A DNA stretch of 64,000 nt from Lachancea kluyveri NRRL Y-12651 (GCA_000149225.2 CM000689.1:1054001-1118000); one strand, 5' to 3'; counted from the first letter of the stretch, positions 10,584-21,599 are shown. Numbers and translations are program-made. Notes: generated by a model from the letters alone, not told the origin.

Positions 10584-11248
10584 TTTGGAACTTGTTCAAT
10601 ACCACCTTGACTGTTGAATCCAGGTTCCCCAAGGCCTATCGAGTGCCTTTTAAAGGCAATATGTCATTTCAAACTATTCTGTTTCGATGGATTATCTTAC
10701 CATAAACGGAAAAATGTAAATAAAAACAAGACTTTTGATCATTTGAGACGCCGACCTTCTTTTCCAATTGCCATTTCTCGAAATGATATCGACCAATCAA
10801 TGTATGTCGGAATGAGCGCCCATGGATATAGCCAATGTTGGACTGCTCGAACCATTTTTAAACAATAATTTCTTTCCAGCGTTTTTGTTTTTTTTTGCCA
10901 TATGAAACCTCGAAGATATTTCGCCAACCTTTCAATGTTACACGAATTTTTCAGTCTTAGGATCTAGAGACCTGTACTGAGAGTATTTATTGGATTCTAT
11001 GGCATCTTCGTAATGAGATGTTGGACAAGAAGATATACTCCTATGTTATCGACTTGGAGATACACCTTCCTTTTTGCTGATTAACTAAACTCTAAAGAGT
11101 AGATGATCTGTGCCCTCGTAATGCTTGTGTGACGGTATGTTCCGAGGGTTCAATACTTTTATTGACAATGAAAATTTTGAGGCAATCCTATTATTGAGGA
11201 TATACTCATTTCACCCCCTTTAAAGCCTGGGAAAAACACTACAAGAAA
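10584..11248. other. CHS2/SCO1 divergent intergenic region
   Basis: 665 bp holding both promoters. Apart from the Mcm1-Fkh2 site no further element was resolved. The SCO1-proximal half is AT-rich, without an obvious binding cluster. Confidence 0.5.
10697..10723. promoter_or_regulatory. Mcm1-Fkh2 type composite site upstream of CHS2
   Basis: TTACC followed by ATAAAC and GG (CC-N6-GG core at 10700-10709) resembles a Mcm1 box. Seven bases later GTAAATAA (10716-10723) matches the forkhead site. This order and spacing is the hallmark of G2/M (CLB2-cluster) promoters, to which CHS2 belongs in S. cerevisiae. It lies about 114-140 bp before the CHS2 ATG and over 500 bp from SCO1. Confidence 0.7.
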
Positions 11249-12181
11249 ATGTCTATGTTACTGAGGTCCGGGTTAAGAAATTATACTCTTCGCACGCCCT
11301 TGTCCGTTTGGAGGCCAAACTATGGCTCATCTATCCTTGTTTCCAGATTCCTTTCCTCTTCGCCTCGCTCGTTAAACGAACAACCAAAATCTTCTACTCC
11401 AAACCCAGAATTGGATGGGATTCCAAAAAAAAAGAAACCGTTAAGCAGGATTTCTATTGGTGGCTCCTCTACTGAACCACAAAGATTGAGTAGCACATCT
11501 ATTGAATTTGCTACTTGGAAGGCTGCAAGCTTGCTTTTGCTTTTGGGTGGTGCTTTGTACTATGCCTTCAGTAAGGAAAAGAGAAGATTGGAAATCGAAA
11601 AGGAGGCCGAAGCTAACAGAGGTTATGGTAAGCCCTTAGTTGGTGGCCCTTTCAAGTTGATTGATTTCAACGGTAATGAGTTCACGGAGAAAAACCTCTT
11701 GGGCAAATTCTCTATAATCTACTTTGGTTTTACCCATTGTCCTGACATCTGTCCCGATGAGTTGGACAAGTTGAGTGTATGGATAGACAAATTGAAGGAG
11801 CGTGGTATCCAACTTCAACCGATCTTTATCACATGTGATCCGGCTAGAGATCCACCTGAAGTTTTGAAGGAATACTTGAGCGAGTTTCATCCGGATTTCC
11901 TTGGTTTAACCGGTGACTATAACGAAATTAAAAATGCTTGCAAACAGTATAGAGTTTACTTTTCCACGCCACCAAACTTGAAACCAGGTCAAGACTATTT
12001 GGTTGATCACTCCATTTTCTTTTACCTGATGGACCCAGAGGGTCACTTTATTGATGCTCTAGGGAGACAATATGACGAGAAGACTGGTGCCGACAAGATT
12101 GAGGAACACGTTAAGGCATACGTTCCAACCGCTGAACGTGAAATAAGAAAGAGCAAATGGTATTCGTTCTTATTTAACTAA
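11249..12181 (+). CDS. SCO1: Mitochondrial copper chaperone for cytochrome c oxidase
   Basis: An inner-membrane protein that passes copper to the CuA site of Cox2. Of 310 residues, the first ~40 are basic and hydroxylated, as in a mitochondrial presequence. A single membrane span lies at about 92-107 (ASLLLLLGGALYYAF). The thioredoxin-like domain faces the intermembrane space. The copper ligands are visible: C164 and C168 in HCPDICPDE, and H254 in VDHSIF. S. cerevisiae has two copies (SCO1, SCO2) from genome duplication; this appears to be the single pre-duplication gene and is equally orthologous to both. The ATG at 11249 is the first in frame. Its end converges with OLA1 (217 bp apart). Confidence 0.95.
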   Translation: MSMLLRSGLRNYTLRTPLSVWRPNYGSSILVSRFLSSSPRSLNEQPKSSTPNPELDGIPKKKKPLSRISIGGSSTEPQRLSSTSIEFATWKAASLLLLLGGALYYAFSKEKRRLEIEKEAEANRGYGKPLVGGPFKLIDFNGNEFTEKNLLGKFSIIYFGFTHCPDICPDELDKLSVWIDKLKERGIQLQPIFITCDPARDPPEVLKEYLSEFHPDFLGLTGDYNEIKNACKQYRVYFSTPPNLKPGQDYLVDHSIFFYLMDPEGHFIDALGRQYDEKTGADKIEEHVKAYVPTAEREIRKSKWYSFLFN

Positions 12182-12398
12182 AAATTAACATAAACACACT
12201 CACTTGTAAATATGCACTCATTTAATGAAAATATAATCTGCTCTCCTCTTACGTTTTTCCCTTTTGTTTCTCTTTTTTTTCGGTAATATAGTATTAGAGA
12301 TATGGCTGCTATACTTGACTATATGGTGCTAAATACAACACGATTCAGAGAAAGGGGTAAAAATAAAGTACTATCCGTTACACTTATCAGTTTACAAC

Positions 12399-13580
12399 TC
12401 AGTTCTTACCAGCACCGGATCTGAAGTAGATAGTGTCACCATCTTCAACGACATATTCTTTACCCTTTTGTTGCATTTTACCCGCGGCCTTGATGGCAAC
12501 TTCATCTTTATATTCAACAACATCTTCGTACTTCATAACTTGGGCCAAAATAAAGGTGTTCATCAAATCATTATGAATAACACCAGCGGCTTGTGGAGCT
12601 TTAGTGCCTCTTCTGATGGTCCATTCACGAACTTCGTCTGGGCCACATGTGAAGAAGGAAATCAAGTCCAATTTTTGTCTCATAGTGGTAATGATTTTTG
12701 GTAGAGCAGATTGAACGCCCAATTTTTTCAATTCCTCTTCACCTTCTTCTTCGGTCATATGAGATAATTTTTCCTCCAAACAAACGGAGAACGGAATAAT
12801 CAAATCACCAGGAGAATATTTGTCAACCCATTCTTTGATCTTCAACAAATGCTTGTTCTTCTTTCTGATGTAGTCTCTTTCAGACAAGTTGATTAAGTAA
12901 ATAGATGGTTTGGCGGTCAACAAAAACATGGAGTTAATGATCTCAACTTCTTTGGAACTCCAGTTTTGGTTGGCAACTCTTTGACCGGACTTCAATAGTT
13001 CAATGATTTTTTCGACCAAGATGGCTTCTTCTTTCTTTTGCTTAACTTCCAAGGATTGGCCACCTCTTCTAGTAATCTTTTGGATATTCTCTAAATGTTT
13101 TTCAGAAAATTCAATATCCTTCAATCTCAATTCGGTGTTGATGATATCCAAATCACGAACTGGATCAACATCACCTTCGATGTGGATAATTTCAGCATCA
13201 TCAAAACAACGAACAACTTGGTAAATAGAATCGACAGATCTGATGTGGGACAAAAAGGCATTACCCAAACCTTCACCAGCGGAAGCACCCTTAGTCAAAC
13301 CGGCAATATCGTAAACGGTTAAGTGAGCAGGCACCTTGGAGGCTGGCTTGTAAATTTCACACAAGTTGTCAAATCTTGGAGAAGGAACGATAACACGAGC
13401 TTCTTCAGGGTCAATGGTAGCAAAAGGATAGTTTGCTGGGTTACCCAAAGGACATCTGGTAATAGCTTGAAAAAAGGTGGACTTACCGACGTTGGCCAAA
13501 CCGACGATACCGGCCTTTAAGTTGTTACCTGGACGGCCTAACAAGATTTTCTTTTCTTCAACTTGCTTCTTTGGTGGCAT
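12399..13580 (-). CDS. OLA1: Obg-like P-loop ATPase
   Basis: A cytosolic ATPase of the YchF/OLA1 group linked to translation, the proteasome and stress response. The 393 residues are nearly colinear with S. cerevisiae Ola1, from MPPKKQVEEKK to the ending FRSGAGKN. The G1 loop GLANVGKST (residues 27-35) and the switch DIAGLTKGA are present. NLSE replaces the usual NKxD in the G4 position, which is why this group prefers ATP. A coiled-coil hairpin follows, and a TGS domain forms the C-terminus. It is highly conserved and probably highly expressed. It is the last gene of the left conserved block. Confidence 0.97.
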   Translation of the reverse strand: MPPKKQVEEKKILLGRPGNNLKAGIVGLANVGKSTFFQAITRCPLGNPANYPFATIDPEEARVIVPSPRFDNLCEIYKPASKVPAHLTVYDIAGLTKGASAGEGLGNAFLSHIRSVDSIYQVVRCFDDAEIIHIEGDVDPVRDLDIINTELRLKDIEFSEKHLENIQKITRRGGQSLEVKQKKEEAILVEKIIELLKSGQRVANQNWSSKEVEIINSMFLLTAKPSIYLINLSERDYIRKKNKHLLKIKEWVDKYSPGDLIIPFSVCLEEKLSHMTEEEGEEELKKLGVQSALPKIITTMRQKLDLISFFTCGPDEVREWTIRRGTKAPQAAGVIHNDLMNTFILAQVMKYEDVVEYKDEVAIKAAGKMQQKGKEYVVEDGDTIYFRSGAGKN

Positions 13581-14397
13581 TACTTAGTTACTTTCGTTCA
13601 ATATGTTACGCTTATCTGAAGCTATGAACCAGCTGTGTGCAAATACTAAAGAGAACAGCATGATGTTCGTTTTTCGAGATGGAAATGCTCTTTTTGAAAA
13701 ATTTTCAACGCAAGACGTCACTTGAGTACATAACTATCGACGGTGTAGAACTCGAGTCCCTGCTAAATAAAAGACAGTATACGTTAAGAACATGATAATA
13801 AATGAAAATTGAATCGGTTACCAAGACAGTAAAGGGGAAAATGTATAGTTTGGATTATAGTCTTAAATTAACGGAGAGTCTATAACCATGCACGAGGTAA
13901 GAATATATGCACAGCCCTTCACATATAACCCGAAAAAGAGTCAAACGTGTCATGGGATACTCGCAATATATCACACGACCGACTACCTGGGCTTCATAGA
14001 AGAATTAAATAAGAATAACATCAGCTAAGCGAAAACATTAGATGGTGAAGTAATTTCAGGGCCATTTGAAAGCTAAGACCATGAACTATCTTATGATACA
14101 GTGAATAATGATCTTTCTTAGATGATGTTACTCATCTTACTCGAATCTCGATGAAATAAATATACGTGTCACATTCTATGGAACCAGATGTTGTGTGAAC
14201 TTCTGGTTTAACAGATAGTCAATAGCTCATGCCTTGGATTCTTGTTATTTAAACCAACATTCCTTGACTGTTTTTCGCAAAGCTTAAATTTATCTATGGT
14301 TAAGATATTGTTTCGATGGTTCTCTGGGCCCTATTTACACATTACTGGATTAGCCTGACCTTCAGTTTTCAGCTACCTGATCTTCCAGTCTTGGCTA
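13581..14397. other. Intergenic, OLA1 promoter and gene-free flank of the Ty zone
   Basis: The first ~150 bp should hold the OLA1 promoter. No gene or tRNA was found in the rest. Around 14205-14225 a short stretch is a diverged copy of the tRNA-Gly upstream flank at 15531-15552. Confidence 0.5.
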
Positions 14398-14632
14398 CTA
14401 TCAGACCACTAATGTGCTAATATCCTTAGTAAGATGACGTTGCCAGTTTTATTTCGTTTCTTGTGAACTCTGGGTGAATAGGTATCTGATATATTACGGT
14501 TATTCGGCATCATTAAATGTTATGGAATAATTGAACTATATCAAATGAGCGTTGGCCTGGAGTTCATAAAAAATCGAATAAAACTGTCAACGTCATCTTA
14601 CTAAGGATATTGGCACATTAATGGTCCGATAG
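14398..14632. repeat. Imperfect inverted repeat (58-bp arms)
   Basis: Arm 14398-14456 and arm 14575-14632 are reverse complements with only a few mismatches, sharing an uninterrupted core with TCCTTAGTAAGATGACGTTG. The spacer is 118 bp. It looks like a foldback or the two facing remnants of an older repeat, placed just before the solo LTR. No coding frame spans it. Confidence 0.75.
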
Positions 14633-14723
14633 AATAACTGACGAGTGGTCACCAGAGACTACTCTATCATCTAATAGTATCCAGAGCTAGAGGATCGGTT
14701 AGCCGACAACTGGAAGCTGGACT

Positions 14724-15045
14724 TGAGAAATATGTGAATATTGGGACAATTGTTGAGATTCCATTTTTGGTTAAGGCTATAATAATTGGTATATGGTTAT
14801 ACTAGAAGTTCTCCTCACCTTTCTAGGAATCCAGAAAAGAGAGTCGATAACTTTATATACAAATACTCTTCCTTTTATATGTTTCTGGTTCATTATCCTA
14901 TTACATTATCAATCCTTGCGTTTCAGCTTCCACTTGCTTCGATGACTGTTTCTTATTCTTTATGTCATCTTCTAGCACCGTATATGATAATGTGCTGGTA
15001 ATACAAGTACTAGCCTATAGATGATAGTTGTATTTCGTTCCAATA
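14724..15045 (-). mobile_element. Solo LTR of the Ty1-like family
   Basis: A 322-bp LTR in minus orientation. Read on the plus strand it starts TGAGAAATATG and ends TTCCAATA, the same ends and length as the LTRs of the full element nearby. It is clearly diverged from them at scattered positions, so it is older. Flanking five-mers differ (ggact on the left, agcgg on the right), so no simple target duplication remains. Confidence 0.9.
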
Positions 15046-15371
15046 AGCGGTTGCTTCTTACAACATCTTATCCTGTTTGTAATTAGGATTCCCTTTTGAG
15101 GGTTGTCTATCCTCCACCTATACCTTTCCAGGGTTAGCTAGCCGGTGTTCTGATTTGAGAACCCCACATCTCTGTTGATCCTAGTGTAGATAGATTTACT
15201 GGGAAAAAGTATCACTAGAGCTTAGAGATCGGTTGAAAAGGGATCTTAACTGCAGACAGTCGAAAATTTAACGTATTTCGTTCTATGAAACCGATGTCTA
15301 AAACGTAAATTGTCAACTGTTTGATAACTGCATACTTGTACAAGAAGTACCAGATAGGAGCTCATCATGGC
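15046..15371. other. Unique spacer between solo LTR and tRNA-Gly arm
   Basis: 326 bp without a gene. It starts with AGCGG, the five-mer that also stands at the outer edge of the Ty element (15591-15595). Its right edge marks the end of similarity between the two tRNA-Gly arms. Confidence 0.5.
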
Positions 15372-15595
15372 TCAGAATATTTCAAATGAGCAAAAAATTC
15401 AAAAATTTAAATTCAAAGGAGTAAACTGAGCGGTACGAGAATCGAACCCGTGTCCCCACCTTGGAAGGGTGGGATGATAACCACTACACTAACCGCCCAT
15501 GTAATGTTATTTTATTTTGTATAAACTTCCTAGTTAACAGATGGTCAATAGGGTATACCTCTTGGGCACTTATCACTTGAACTGTTATTTAGCGG
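15372..15595 (-). repeat. Left arm of the 224-bp inverted repeat with tRNA-Gly
   Basis: By reading base by base, this arm is the exact reverse complement of 21600-21823. It contains the whole tRNA-Gly(UCC) gene plus 97 bp of its 5' flank and 55 bp of its 3' flank. It ends directly at the outer LTR end of the Ty1-like element. Confidence 0.95.
15427..15498 (-). tRNA. tRNA-Gly(UCC), left copy
   Basis: A 72-nt gene without intron. The acceptor GGGCGGT pairs with ACCGCTC, the anticodon loop reads CTTCCAA with anticodon TCC, and the T-arm has GGTTCGATT. It is identical over all 72 bases to the copy at 21697-21768, which faces the other way. It reads glycine GGA codons. Ty1-family elements typically insert upstream of such Pol III genes, as here. 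Confidence 0.95.
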
Positions 15596-15917
15596 TGAGA
15601 AATATGTTGATACTGGGACAATTGTTGTGATTCCATTTTTAATTAAGGCTATAATAATTGGTATATGGTTATACTAGAAGTTCTCCTCACCTTTCTAGGA
15701 ATCCAGAAAAGGGAGTCGCTAATTCTACATACAGATATTCTTCCTTTTATATGTTTCTGGTTCATTATCCTATTACATTATCAATCCTTGCGTTTCAGCT
15801 TCCACTAATTTAGATGACTGTTTCTCATTCTTTATGTCACCTTATAACACCGTGTGTGATAATATACTAGTAACACGAATACTAGTCGATGGTCGATAGT
15901 TGTATTTCGTTCCAACA
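15596..15917 (-). repeat. 3' LTR of the Ty1-like element
   Basis: 322 bp, TGAGA to CCAACA on the plus strand (TG...CA form on the element's strand). It abuts the left tRNA-Gly arm. Confidence 0.93.
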
Positions 15918-15939
15918 TACCACCCATAATGTAATAGAT

Positions 15940-18900
15940 CTAATGAATCCATTTGTTTGTTAACAACTTAAACGTTTTTATCGGAAGAGGTTTTGTCAAT
16001 ATATCAGCAATGTTCTTCTTGGTCTCAATGTAGCATAAGTACAGATTATTGTCCGATACTTCATCTCTGAGTCTCATTGCTTTAGTGCCGAAGAATCTGT
16101 TCCTAAATTTCTCTTCATTTTTGGATGTAACTATACTGATTGTAGATCTGCTGTCAGTAAGTAAACATTTGATGATTGGTTTCTTATCTAGTTCCTGTAC
16201 GAGATAACTTAGATTGTTTAGTAAAGGAACAGCTTCACTGACTGCGTGTATTTCTGCTTCTGTGGTTGAAGTACACGTTAGTGAGGCTTTTGTTGATTTT
16301 CCTCCAATGACTTTTCCATTGAGTAGGAATATGTTACCAATCTGGGATTTATAATACGGTTGATTTCCGTACGAAGCATCGCTTATTACAACTAATTTGT
16401 TTTCTGGTTTCGAAGATCTGTTTTTGTACCATATTAGTTGTCGATCTCTGGTATCCCATATGAATTGTATTAATTCATATGTCATGTCTAGAACTTGTTT
16501 GGACGGAAATAATATATGTTGTGCAAGAGTGTTGATGTAGTACAGTAGGTCGAATCTGAACTTGTATCCAACGTACGATGCCAGGCCAATTAGCTTTTGC
16601 ATTTCGTGCACCTTCATTTTGTAATCATCTTCTTCCAGTTCTAACTCTTCTTGGTCTATGTAAAGACCGGGTTGCCCTGGAGCGGCAAGTTTCCTACCTT
16701 TCGGATTCAAAGGTACGTTTAGGTTTGGTAATTTCTCAGTTAATGAATTTTCCATACCTAGTTTCATGTACTTACCTCTCTGGTATTTGATTTCTAGTCC
16801 CAGGATGTCATATTGGATTTCATCATCACTATCACCTAGGTTTATGATCTTAGTGTCATATTGTCTCTTTAGTTTTTCTATGATCCTTTTGTTTGAGTTC
16901 AAGTCTTTGCTGAACAGTATCATGTCATCAACGAATAAACAGATTGTTACTTGACTGTTTTTAAACACGCATGACCATCCACGTACTTCTTCCATACCAC
17001 ATTTGTCTACCAGATATGACTTGATAGTTTCATACCAGTTTGCACCACTTTGTTTCAAGCCGTAAAGTGATTTTCTCAGCCGTATTAACTTGTTGTTCAT
17101 ACCCAAATGCGGCGGAGGTCTTATGTATAATTCTTCTTTGATATCTGCGTATAAGTACGCCGAAGATATGTCTAGTTGTGTGACGTAGTGGTCATTGTCT
17201 AATGCAAGTGACAGGGATGTCATCAATGCATAATGATGTACAGTATTAGATTGCATTTCTGAGTCGTACGTATCAGGATGTTGAATGTCTCCTCTTGCAA
17301 CAAATCTAGCTTTATGTGTTCCATCGCGTTTCTTGTTAAAGATGAACATTGAGCTTATCACCTTTTTGGTGTCTATTTCATTTTTGTCATAGTATCTGTC
17401 TGTGTCCCATGTATTCATCTTTAGTAATTGATTTACTTCTTTATGGTATGCTTGAATGTATTTTTCCTTTTCCTCGATATTCTTATTATATGTGATTGCC
17501 TCATCATATCTCAAGGTTGTTCGTATCAGTTTGATCGATTTTGCTGCTTTTACAGCTGCGATCAGGTGTATACGTTTCTTTGATCTTGGAGGTTCTAGAC
17601 TACGCATGCTCTTTGTATTCCACGTGTCTCGTGATACCTTAATTTCAGTTTCATTATCTTCTAATGATCTTTTCTTACTATCGATAGTAGCATAGATATT
17701 AGGTTTACCCATACCACCCAAACTGGAATTAGTTTGACGAGAGTTGATCGGTGGAATTTCTTTAAATGCATCGGGGAAACAGGTAGGAGATTCTGGAGGT
17801 AATTCGGGAAGCGGAAGATCTTCGGTAATATACTCCTTGACGTCATGTTCAGAGTAGGTGTCTGGTGTATCAATAGGAGTGTTATAGTTTGGTATCTCAC
17901 TTCCCTGTGAAGAATCATCTAGAGGAATTGGGCAGCTTATCGATCTTTTCTCGATAGTCTGATCGTTGAGATCTGGAATATTCTTGTTGTTGGTTCCACC
18001 CAAACAGGGTGTTGTAACGTTCGTGAAACCGGTATCAGTATTGCTGTAGGGATGTGGATCACTCACTTTATCGTAATTATTGTATTTATTCGACTGTTGT
18101 GTGACAGAGTCGTGCGCAGGGATAACAATAGATACATCTGGTCTATTCGTACCACCCGAACAGGTACTGTCTGGATCAGGAATATTGGGCACGTTATACC
18201 TCTTCTTTGACGGAAGGATATTGGATTCGGATATATTCGGGTCAACTTCTTTGGGTGCACGAACATTAGTAGTAGGTACGAGTTCCATTATCGTTGGTTG
18301 AGTAGAAGTTGATAACGAACCAGTTGTAATCAGGTCTGTGGGACTGTCATCTCTCCGGGGGTCAGTGTCATGGTCTATCTCAGATTGAAAATTATGATCA
18401 GAATCCATGTGAAGTTCACATGACTGTTCTATTTCATTTGAATCGATAAACGATTTGTATGAAGCAGTTAGTCGACTTATGTCTTCATCAAAAGTGAGTG
18501 CGTCGTAATTGAATTGGTCTAATCTGGATTGCTTGTCTTGCAGAATAACGTAATTGGTAGTGTCCACTGTCTTCTTTAAAGATGGAAGATAGATAATATA
18601 TCCATAAGAGTTCCGGGATGGATGCAGAGCGTAGCCAGGGATGCCACGGGGATGTATTTTCGAATCAGGATTGTGATTATTGACTACCACAGGTTGACCA
18701 AACGGTAATAGGGTGCTGATGTCGAGTCCTGCTAAACCCGCGTGTTGTCGTGCAGATTTCTCGTTTTTGGGTGAAACTAAAGAGTTCCTGACTATGGTTG
18801 AAAATTCAACTGCGGAAAACCATAAATGGTTTGGTAACCCACTGCATTGAAGCTGTGTGCGACAATCGTCTAGTAAAGTACGATTCAATCGTTCAGCTAC

Positions 18901-19905
18901 ACCATGAGCTCGAGAGTCTGCTGTGGTTGTATAGCATGCAGTGATACCCTTTTTAAGAAGGAATTTGTGGAGAGTTTTGTTGGTGTATTCAGATCCACGG
19001 TCCATTTGGATAACCAATACACTGGCCTTGAATTGTCTTTCAATGAAGGCTAGTATTGTGGTAAAAACCTCGAGAATGGATTGTTCACGACGATCGTGTA
19101 ATGGATAAACCCATTGAAATCTGGTTTTCTCATCGGTGAATGTTATGAAGTAGGATGGTGCACTTTTTGGCAGGTTGTGAACAGGTCCAAATATGTCGGT
19201 ATGTAGGTATTGGAAAGGTTCATACGAGTTTTGGTATTTTACTCGTGATCCCTTGACATGTCTGTGTTTGGTGCTTTTGCCGATTAAGCAGTCCGGGCAT
19301 TGGTAAGTAGTCGCTTTAGACCAGTCGACATCTGATTCCTTTAGATACGTGATCGAGTTATTTTTCAGAGAATTCCGAATGGTTTGAGCATTGGCGTGTC
19401 CAAGCATTCGATGAATCAAAGGATATGGATACTTGTGTGAGCCTTTATCAGTACCGATGTTATTGACTGTTGGTACAGATAGGTTCGAGGGAATCAAGTA
19501 TTTTTTGGATAGCCAGTAAAAGTCACCATGTCGAACGATATGGGCAAGTACGGTGCCGTCAGATCGCTCTAAGGTATTTTTGGTAAAACAGGCTGTGATA
19601 TTTTGTTTAGCTAGCTCACTCAAACTGAGTAGATCATGGGCTATGTTCGGAGTGTGTAATACTGTTATTGATGTCTTAGTATTGTCGTCGAATTGGAATT
19701 GGAGATTACCAATGGCGTTGATCGGTATTTCCTTTTTTTGAGCATCAATTGCGCTTATGTCAATATTAGGTGACGCTGAGTGTATGTGATGAGCGGATCT
19801 GATAAGGGTTTGTGATGCACCTGAATCAATGAGAAGGTGTCCAGGAAGTTCATCATTTGAATGATCCGTGTGGTTTACTTTGGACTCAGTATGTTTCTGG
19901 CCTAA
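15940..19905 (-). CDS. Ty1-like pol region (protease, integrase, reverse transcriptase, RNase H)
   Basis: The pol frame of the element, about 1,320 residues. In order it shows an aspartic protease (DSGAS), an HHCC zinc region and integrase core (HMLGH-type histidines, CPDC, DRGSEY), a variable linker, a copia-type reverse transcriptase with LFVDDM, and RNase H with SDASYG. It ends as Ty1 does ([12 protein letters not shown]). In this family it is made as a Gag-Pol fusion by programmed +1 shifting at CTTAGGC, and that heptamer is present at 19900-19906 on the minus strand. Confidence 0.92.
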   Translation of the reverse strand, partial: LGQKHTESKVNHTDHSNDELPGHLLIDSGASQTLIRSAHHIHSASPNIDISAIDAQKKEIPINAIGNLQFQFDDNTKTSITVLHTPNIAHDLLSLSELAKQNITACFTKNTLERSDGTVLAHIVRHGDFYWLSKKYLIPSNLSVPTVNNIGTDKGSHKYPYPLIHRMLGHANAQTIRNSLKNNSITYLKESDVDWSKATTYQCPDCLIGKSTKHRHVKGSRVKYQNSYEPFQYLHTDIFGPVHNLPKSAPSYFITFTDEKTRFQWVYPLHDRREQSILEVFTTILAFIERQFKASVLVIQMDRGSEYTNKTLHKFLLKKGITACYTTTADSRAHGVAERLNRTLLDDCRTQLQCSGLPNHLWFSAVEFSTIVRNSLVSPKNEKSARQHAGLAGLDISTLLPFGQPVVVNNHNPDSKIHPRGIPGYALHPSRNSYGYIIYLPSLKKTVDTTNYVILQDKQSRLDQFNYDALTFDEDISRLTASYKSFIDSNEIEQSCELHMDSDHNFQSEIDHDTDPRRDDSPTDLITTGSLSTSTQPTIMELVPTTNVRAPKEVDPNISESNILPSKKRYNVPNIPDPDSTCSGGTNRPDVSIVIPAHDSVTQQSNKYNNYDKVSDPHPYSNTDTGFTNVTTPCLGGTNNKNIPDLNDQTIEKRSISCPIPLDDSSQGSEIPNYNTPIDTPDTYSEHDVKEYITEDLPLPELPPESPTCFPDAFKEIPPINSRQTNSSLGGMGKPNIYATIDSKKRSLEDNETEIKVSRDTWNTKSMRSLEPPRSKKRIHLIAAVKAAKSIKLIRTTLRYDEAITYNKNIEEKEKYIQAYHKEVNQLLKMNTWDTDRYYDKNEIDTKKVISSMFIFNKKRDGTHKARFVARGDIQHPDTYDSEMQSNTVHHYALMTSLSLALDNDHYVTQLDISSAYLYADIKEELYIRPPPHLGMNNKLIRLRKSLYGLKQSGANWYETIKSYLVDKCGMEEVRGWSCVFKNSQVTICLFVDDMILFSKDLNSNKRIIEKLKRQYDTKIINLGDSDDEIQYDILGLEIKYQRGKYMKLGMENSLTEKLPNLNVPLNPKGRKLAAPGQPGLYIDQEELELEEDDYKMKVHEMQKLIGLASYVGYKFRFDLLYYINTLAQHILFPSKQVLDMTYELIQFIWDTRDRQLIWYKNRSSKPENKLVVISDASYGNQPYYKSQIGNIFLLNGKVIGGKSTKASLTCTSTTEAEIHAVSEAVPLLNNLSYLVQELDKKPIIKCLLTDSRSTISIVTSKNEEKFRNRFFGTKAMRLRDEVSDNNLYLCYIETKKNIADILTKPLPIKTFKLLTNKWIH

Positions 19906-21208
19906 GATGAAGGTCGTACTGATTGTTCAAGTATATTGTTTGATCAGGTGATTCGTTGATCGAATCATTATTTTCGTCAAAAGAGTTATGGGATGTAGAC
20001 ACGTTATTAGTTTTGACTGTTCTTGATTTTGAGTTACTTGTTTTTTGAGGGTTTCGAGTTACAGTTTTGGCTTTATTTGTATTTGTAAAGGCTCGAGAAG
20101 TATTCCTCTTATCACTAGGATTCTTCGAGTATGTAGGCTTATTGTATCTCGTTTCCTGTTGTTCTTCATATATGGCATGAATGTCCATGAATAGTTCAGT
20201 AACTGTCATGTTTAGATGGCGATGACGTGCGTATCGTAAGAATCTATATTCACCAGAGAGGCCTCTCCTAATTAATTTGCACGCTAGCTTGTCGTTGATA
20301 TGAAGACCGCTGTCGCGAAGTCTGTCAATAGTATTGATTACTTGTGTTTCAAACATATCTGCAGGGATACTACCATCGTATTGCAGGTTAGCGAGCGTAA
20401 TATAGTCGTTTACCTCTTGATTGTCGGATTGCATTTTTTCCATGCTTTTAGTGAGAATCTTCATTATATCCGTGTAATCAACAGATAAGATGTCTTTTAC
20501 CCAAGTAGGTAGGAATTGAGATGGAGCAAACGTTTGAAAAGTGTTGTACAAGAAAGTGTGCTCGTCATATGTCATCTGACGCGTAGCTTTTCCGTTGGTT
20601 TTCGGAATAATATCACCAAGATTGGAATTTTGTAAAAACTTGATGTAATTTCTAACCCAAATTAGGAATTCACTCGATGAGGTTAAAAACGGTGGTGGTC
20701 TGACAGATTTGTTAACGGGTGTCATATTAGATTTTGCTGATGGTGGTCCGGTAGGTGTATTGCTGGACTCAGGTGATGGAGTGCTCAATGGCGTGCCAAC
20801 ACCTGATGTATACTGTGGATACTGTTGTTGTGACCCAGGTGGATAGTACATGGGCGACATTTGATAAGGTGTGTACGGCATCATATATGGGTGTCCGTAT
20901 ACTGACCAGCCAGATGGATTGGCTTGGTTTGGGGTCATCATGCACTGCTGTGAGTACGGCCCATTCTGCGGTAATGGTGCTTGAGCAGTGTGAGGAGAGG
21001 CATGATGAGCGTTCTCGGGAACAGCTGATGACACAGGTGTTTCTTCAGGTTGAGAACTAGCCTTGGTGGAATTGTTCTCATATTCGTCGAATTTGGAAGC
21101 TGAGACGTCTAATGGATCTTGATTCGTGTGGACTTCTTTAGAAGTAACCGAAGCACAGGCGCTACCATGAGAAATGTGTGAATACTGGGACAATTGTTGA
21201 GATTCCAT
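19886..21208 (-). CDS. Ty1-like gag (capsid protein)
   Basis: 440 residues, colinear with Ty1 Gag from MESQQLSQ to HDLHLRP. It has a proline- and glutamine-rich N-terminal third, a central capsid domain ([20 protein letters not shown]) and a basic C-terminal nucleic-acid-binding part. As in Ty1, the start codon lies within the 5' LTR. The end overlaps the start of pol slightly, as the family requires. Confidence 0.95.
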   Translation of the reverse strand: MESQQLSQYSHISHGSACASVTSKEVHTNQDPLDVSASKFDEYENNSTKASSQPEETPVSSAVPENAHHASPHTAQAPLPQNGPYSQQCMMTPNQANPSGWSVYGHPYMMPYTPYQMSPMYYPPGSQQQYPQYTSGVGTPLSTPSPESSNTPTGPPSAKSNMTPVNKSVRPPPFLTSSSEFLIWVRNYIKFLQNSNLGDIIPKTNGKATRQMTYDEHTFLYNTFQTFAPSQFLPTWVKDILSVDYTDIMKILTKSMEKMQSDNQEVNDYITLANLQYDGSIPADMFETQVINTIDRLRDSGLHINDKLACKLIRRGLSGEYRFLRYARHRHLNMTVTELFMDIHAIYEEQQETRYNKPTYSKNPSDKRNTSRAFTNTNKAKTVTRNPQKTSNSKSRTVKTNNVSTSHNSFDENNDSINESPDQTIYLNNQYDLHLRPETY

Positions 21209-21489
21209 TTTTGGTTAAGGCTATAATAATTGGTATATGGTTATACTAGAAGCTCTCCTCACCTTTCTAGGAATCCAGAAAAGGGAGTCGATAACTCTAT
21301 ATACAAATATTCTTCCTTTTATATGTTTCTGGTTCATTATCCTATTACATTATCAATCCTTGCGTTTCAGCTTCCACTAATTTAGATGACTGTTTCTCAT
21401 TCTTTATGTCACCTTATAACACCGTGTGTGATAATATACTAGTAACACGAATACTAGTCGATGGTCGATAGTTGTATTTCGTTCCAACA
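21168..21489 (-). repeat. 5' LTR of the Ty1-like element
   Basis: 322 bp with the same ends as the 3' LTR. It contains the gag start codon and abuts older LTR fragments of opposite orientation on its right side. Confidence 0.93.
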
Positions 21490-21599
21490 ATCTCAACAAT
21501 TGTCCCAATATTCACCTGTTTCTCACATACACCAAATTATTATAGCCTTAACCAAAAAATGGAATCTCAACAATTGTCCCAATATCAACATATTTCTCA
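21490..21599 (+). mobile_element. Two tandem LTR end fragments
   Basis: 21490-21525 and 21526-21599 both match the terminal part of the same LTR family in plus orientation, each ending with TTTCTCA. They face the full element. The second is followed directly by CCGCT and the right tRNA-Gly arm. These are remnants of older insertions at the same tRNA gene. Confidence 0.85.

Larger units (their letters stand above)
15596..21489 (-). mobile_element. Ty1-like LTR retrotransposon (copia superfamily), looks whole
   Basis: A 5.9-kb element on the minus strand with 322-bp LTRs at both ends (15596-15917 and 21168-21489), a gag-like frame and a pol-like frame. Order and lengths match S. cerevisiae Ty1, and it may correspond to the family called Tsk1 in L. 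kluyveri. No break was noticed in either frame. The LTRs are identical over their outer ~200 bp but differ at about a dozen positions near the other end, so LTR divergence cannot be used simply as an age. The target-site five-mers do not match (agcgg and atctc), pointing to recombination after insertion. It appears relatively young. Confidence 0.95.

Noticed and set aside
10712-10722. Match to the 11-bp ARS core on the minus strand
   Set aside because: Such matches are common in AT-rich DNA; the same bases are better explained by the forkhead site.
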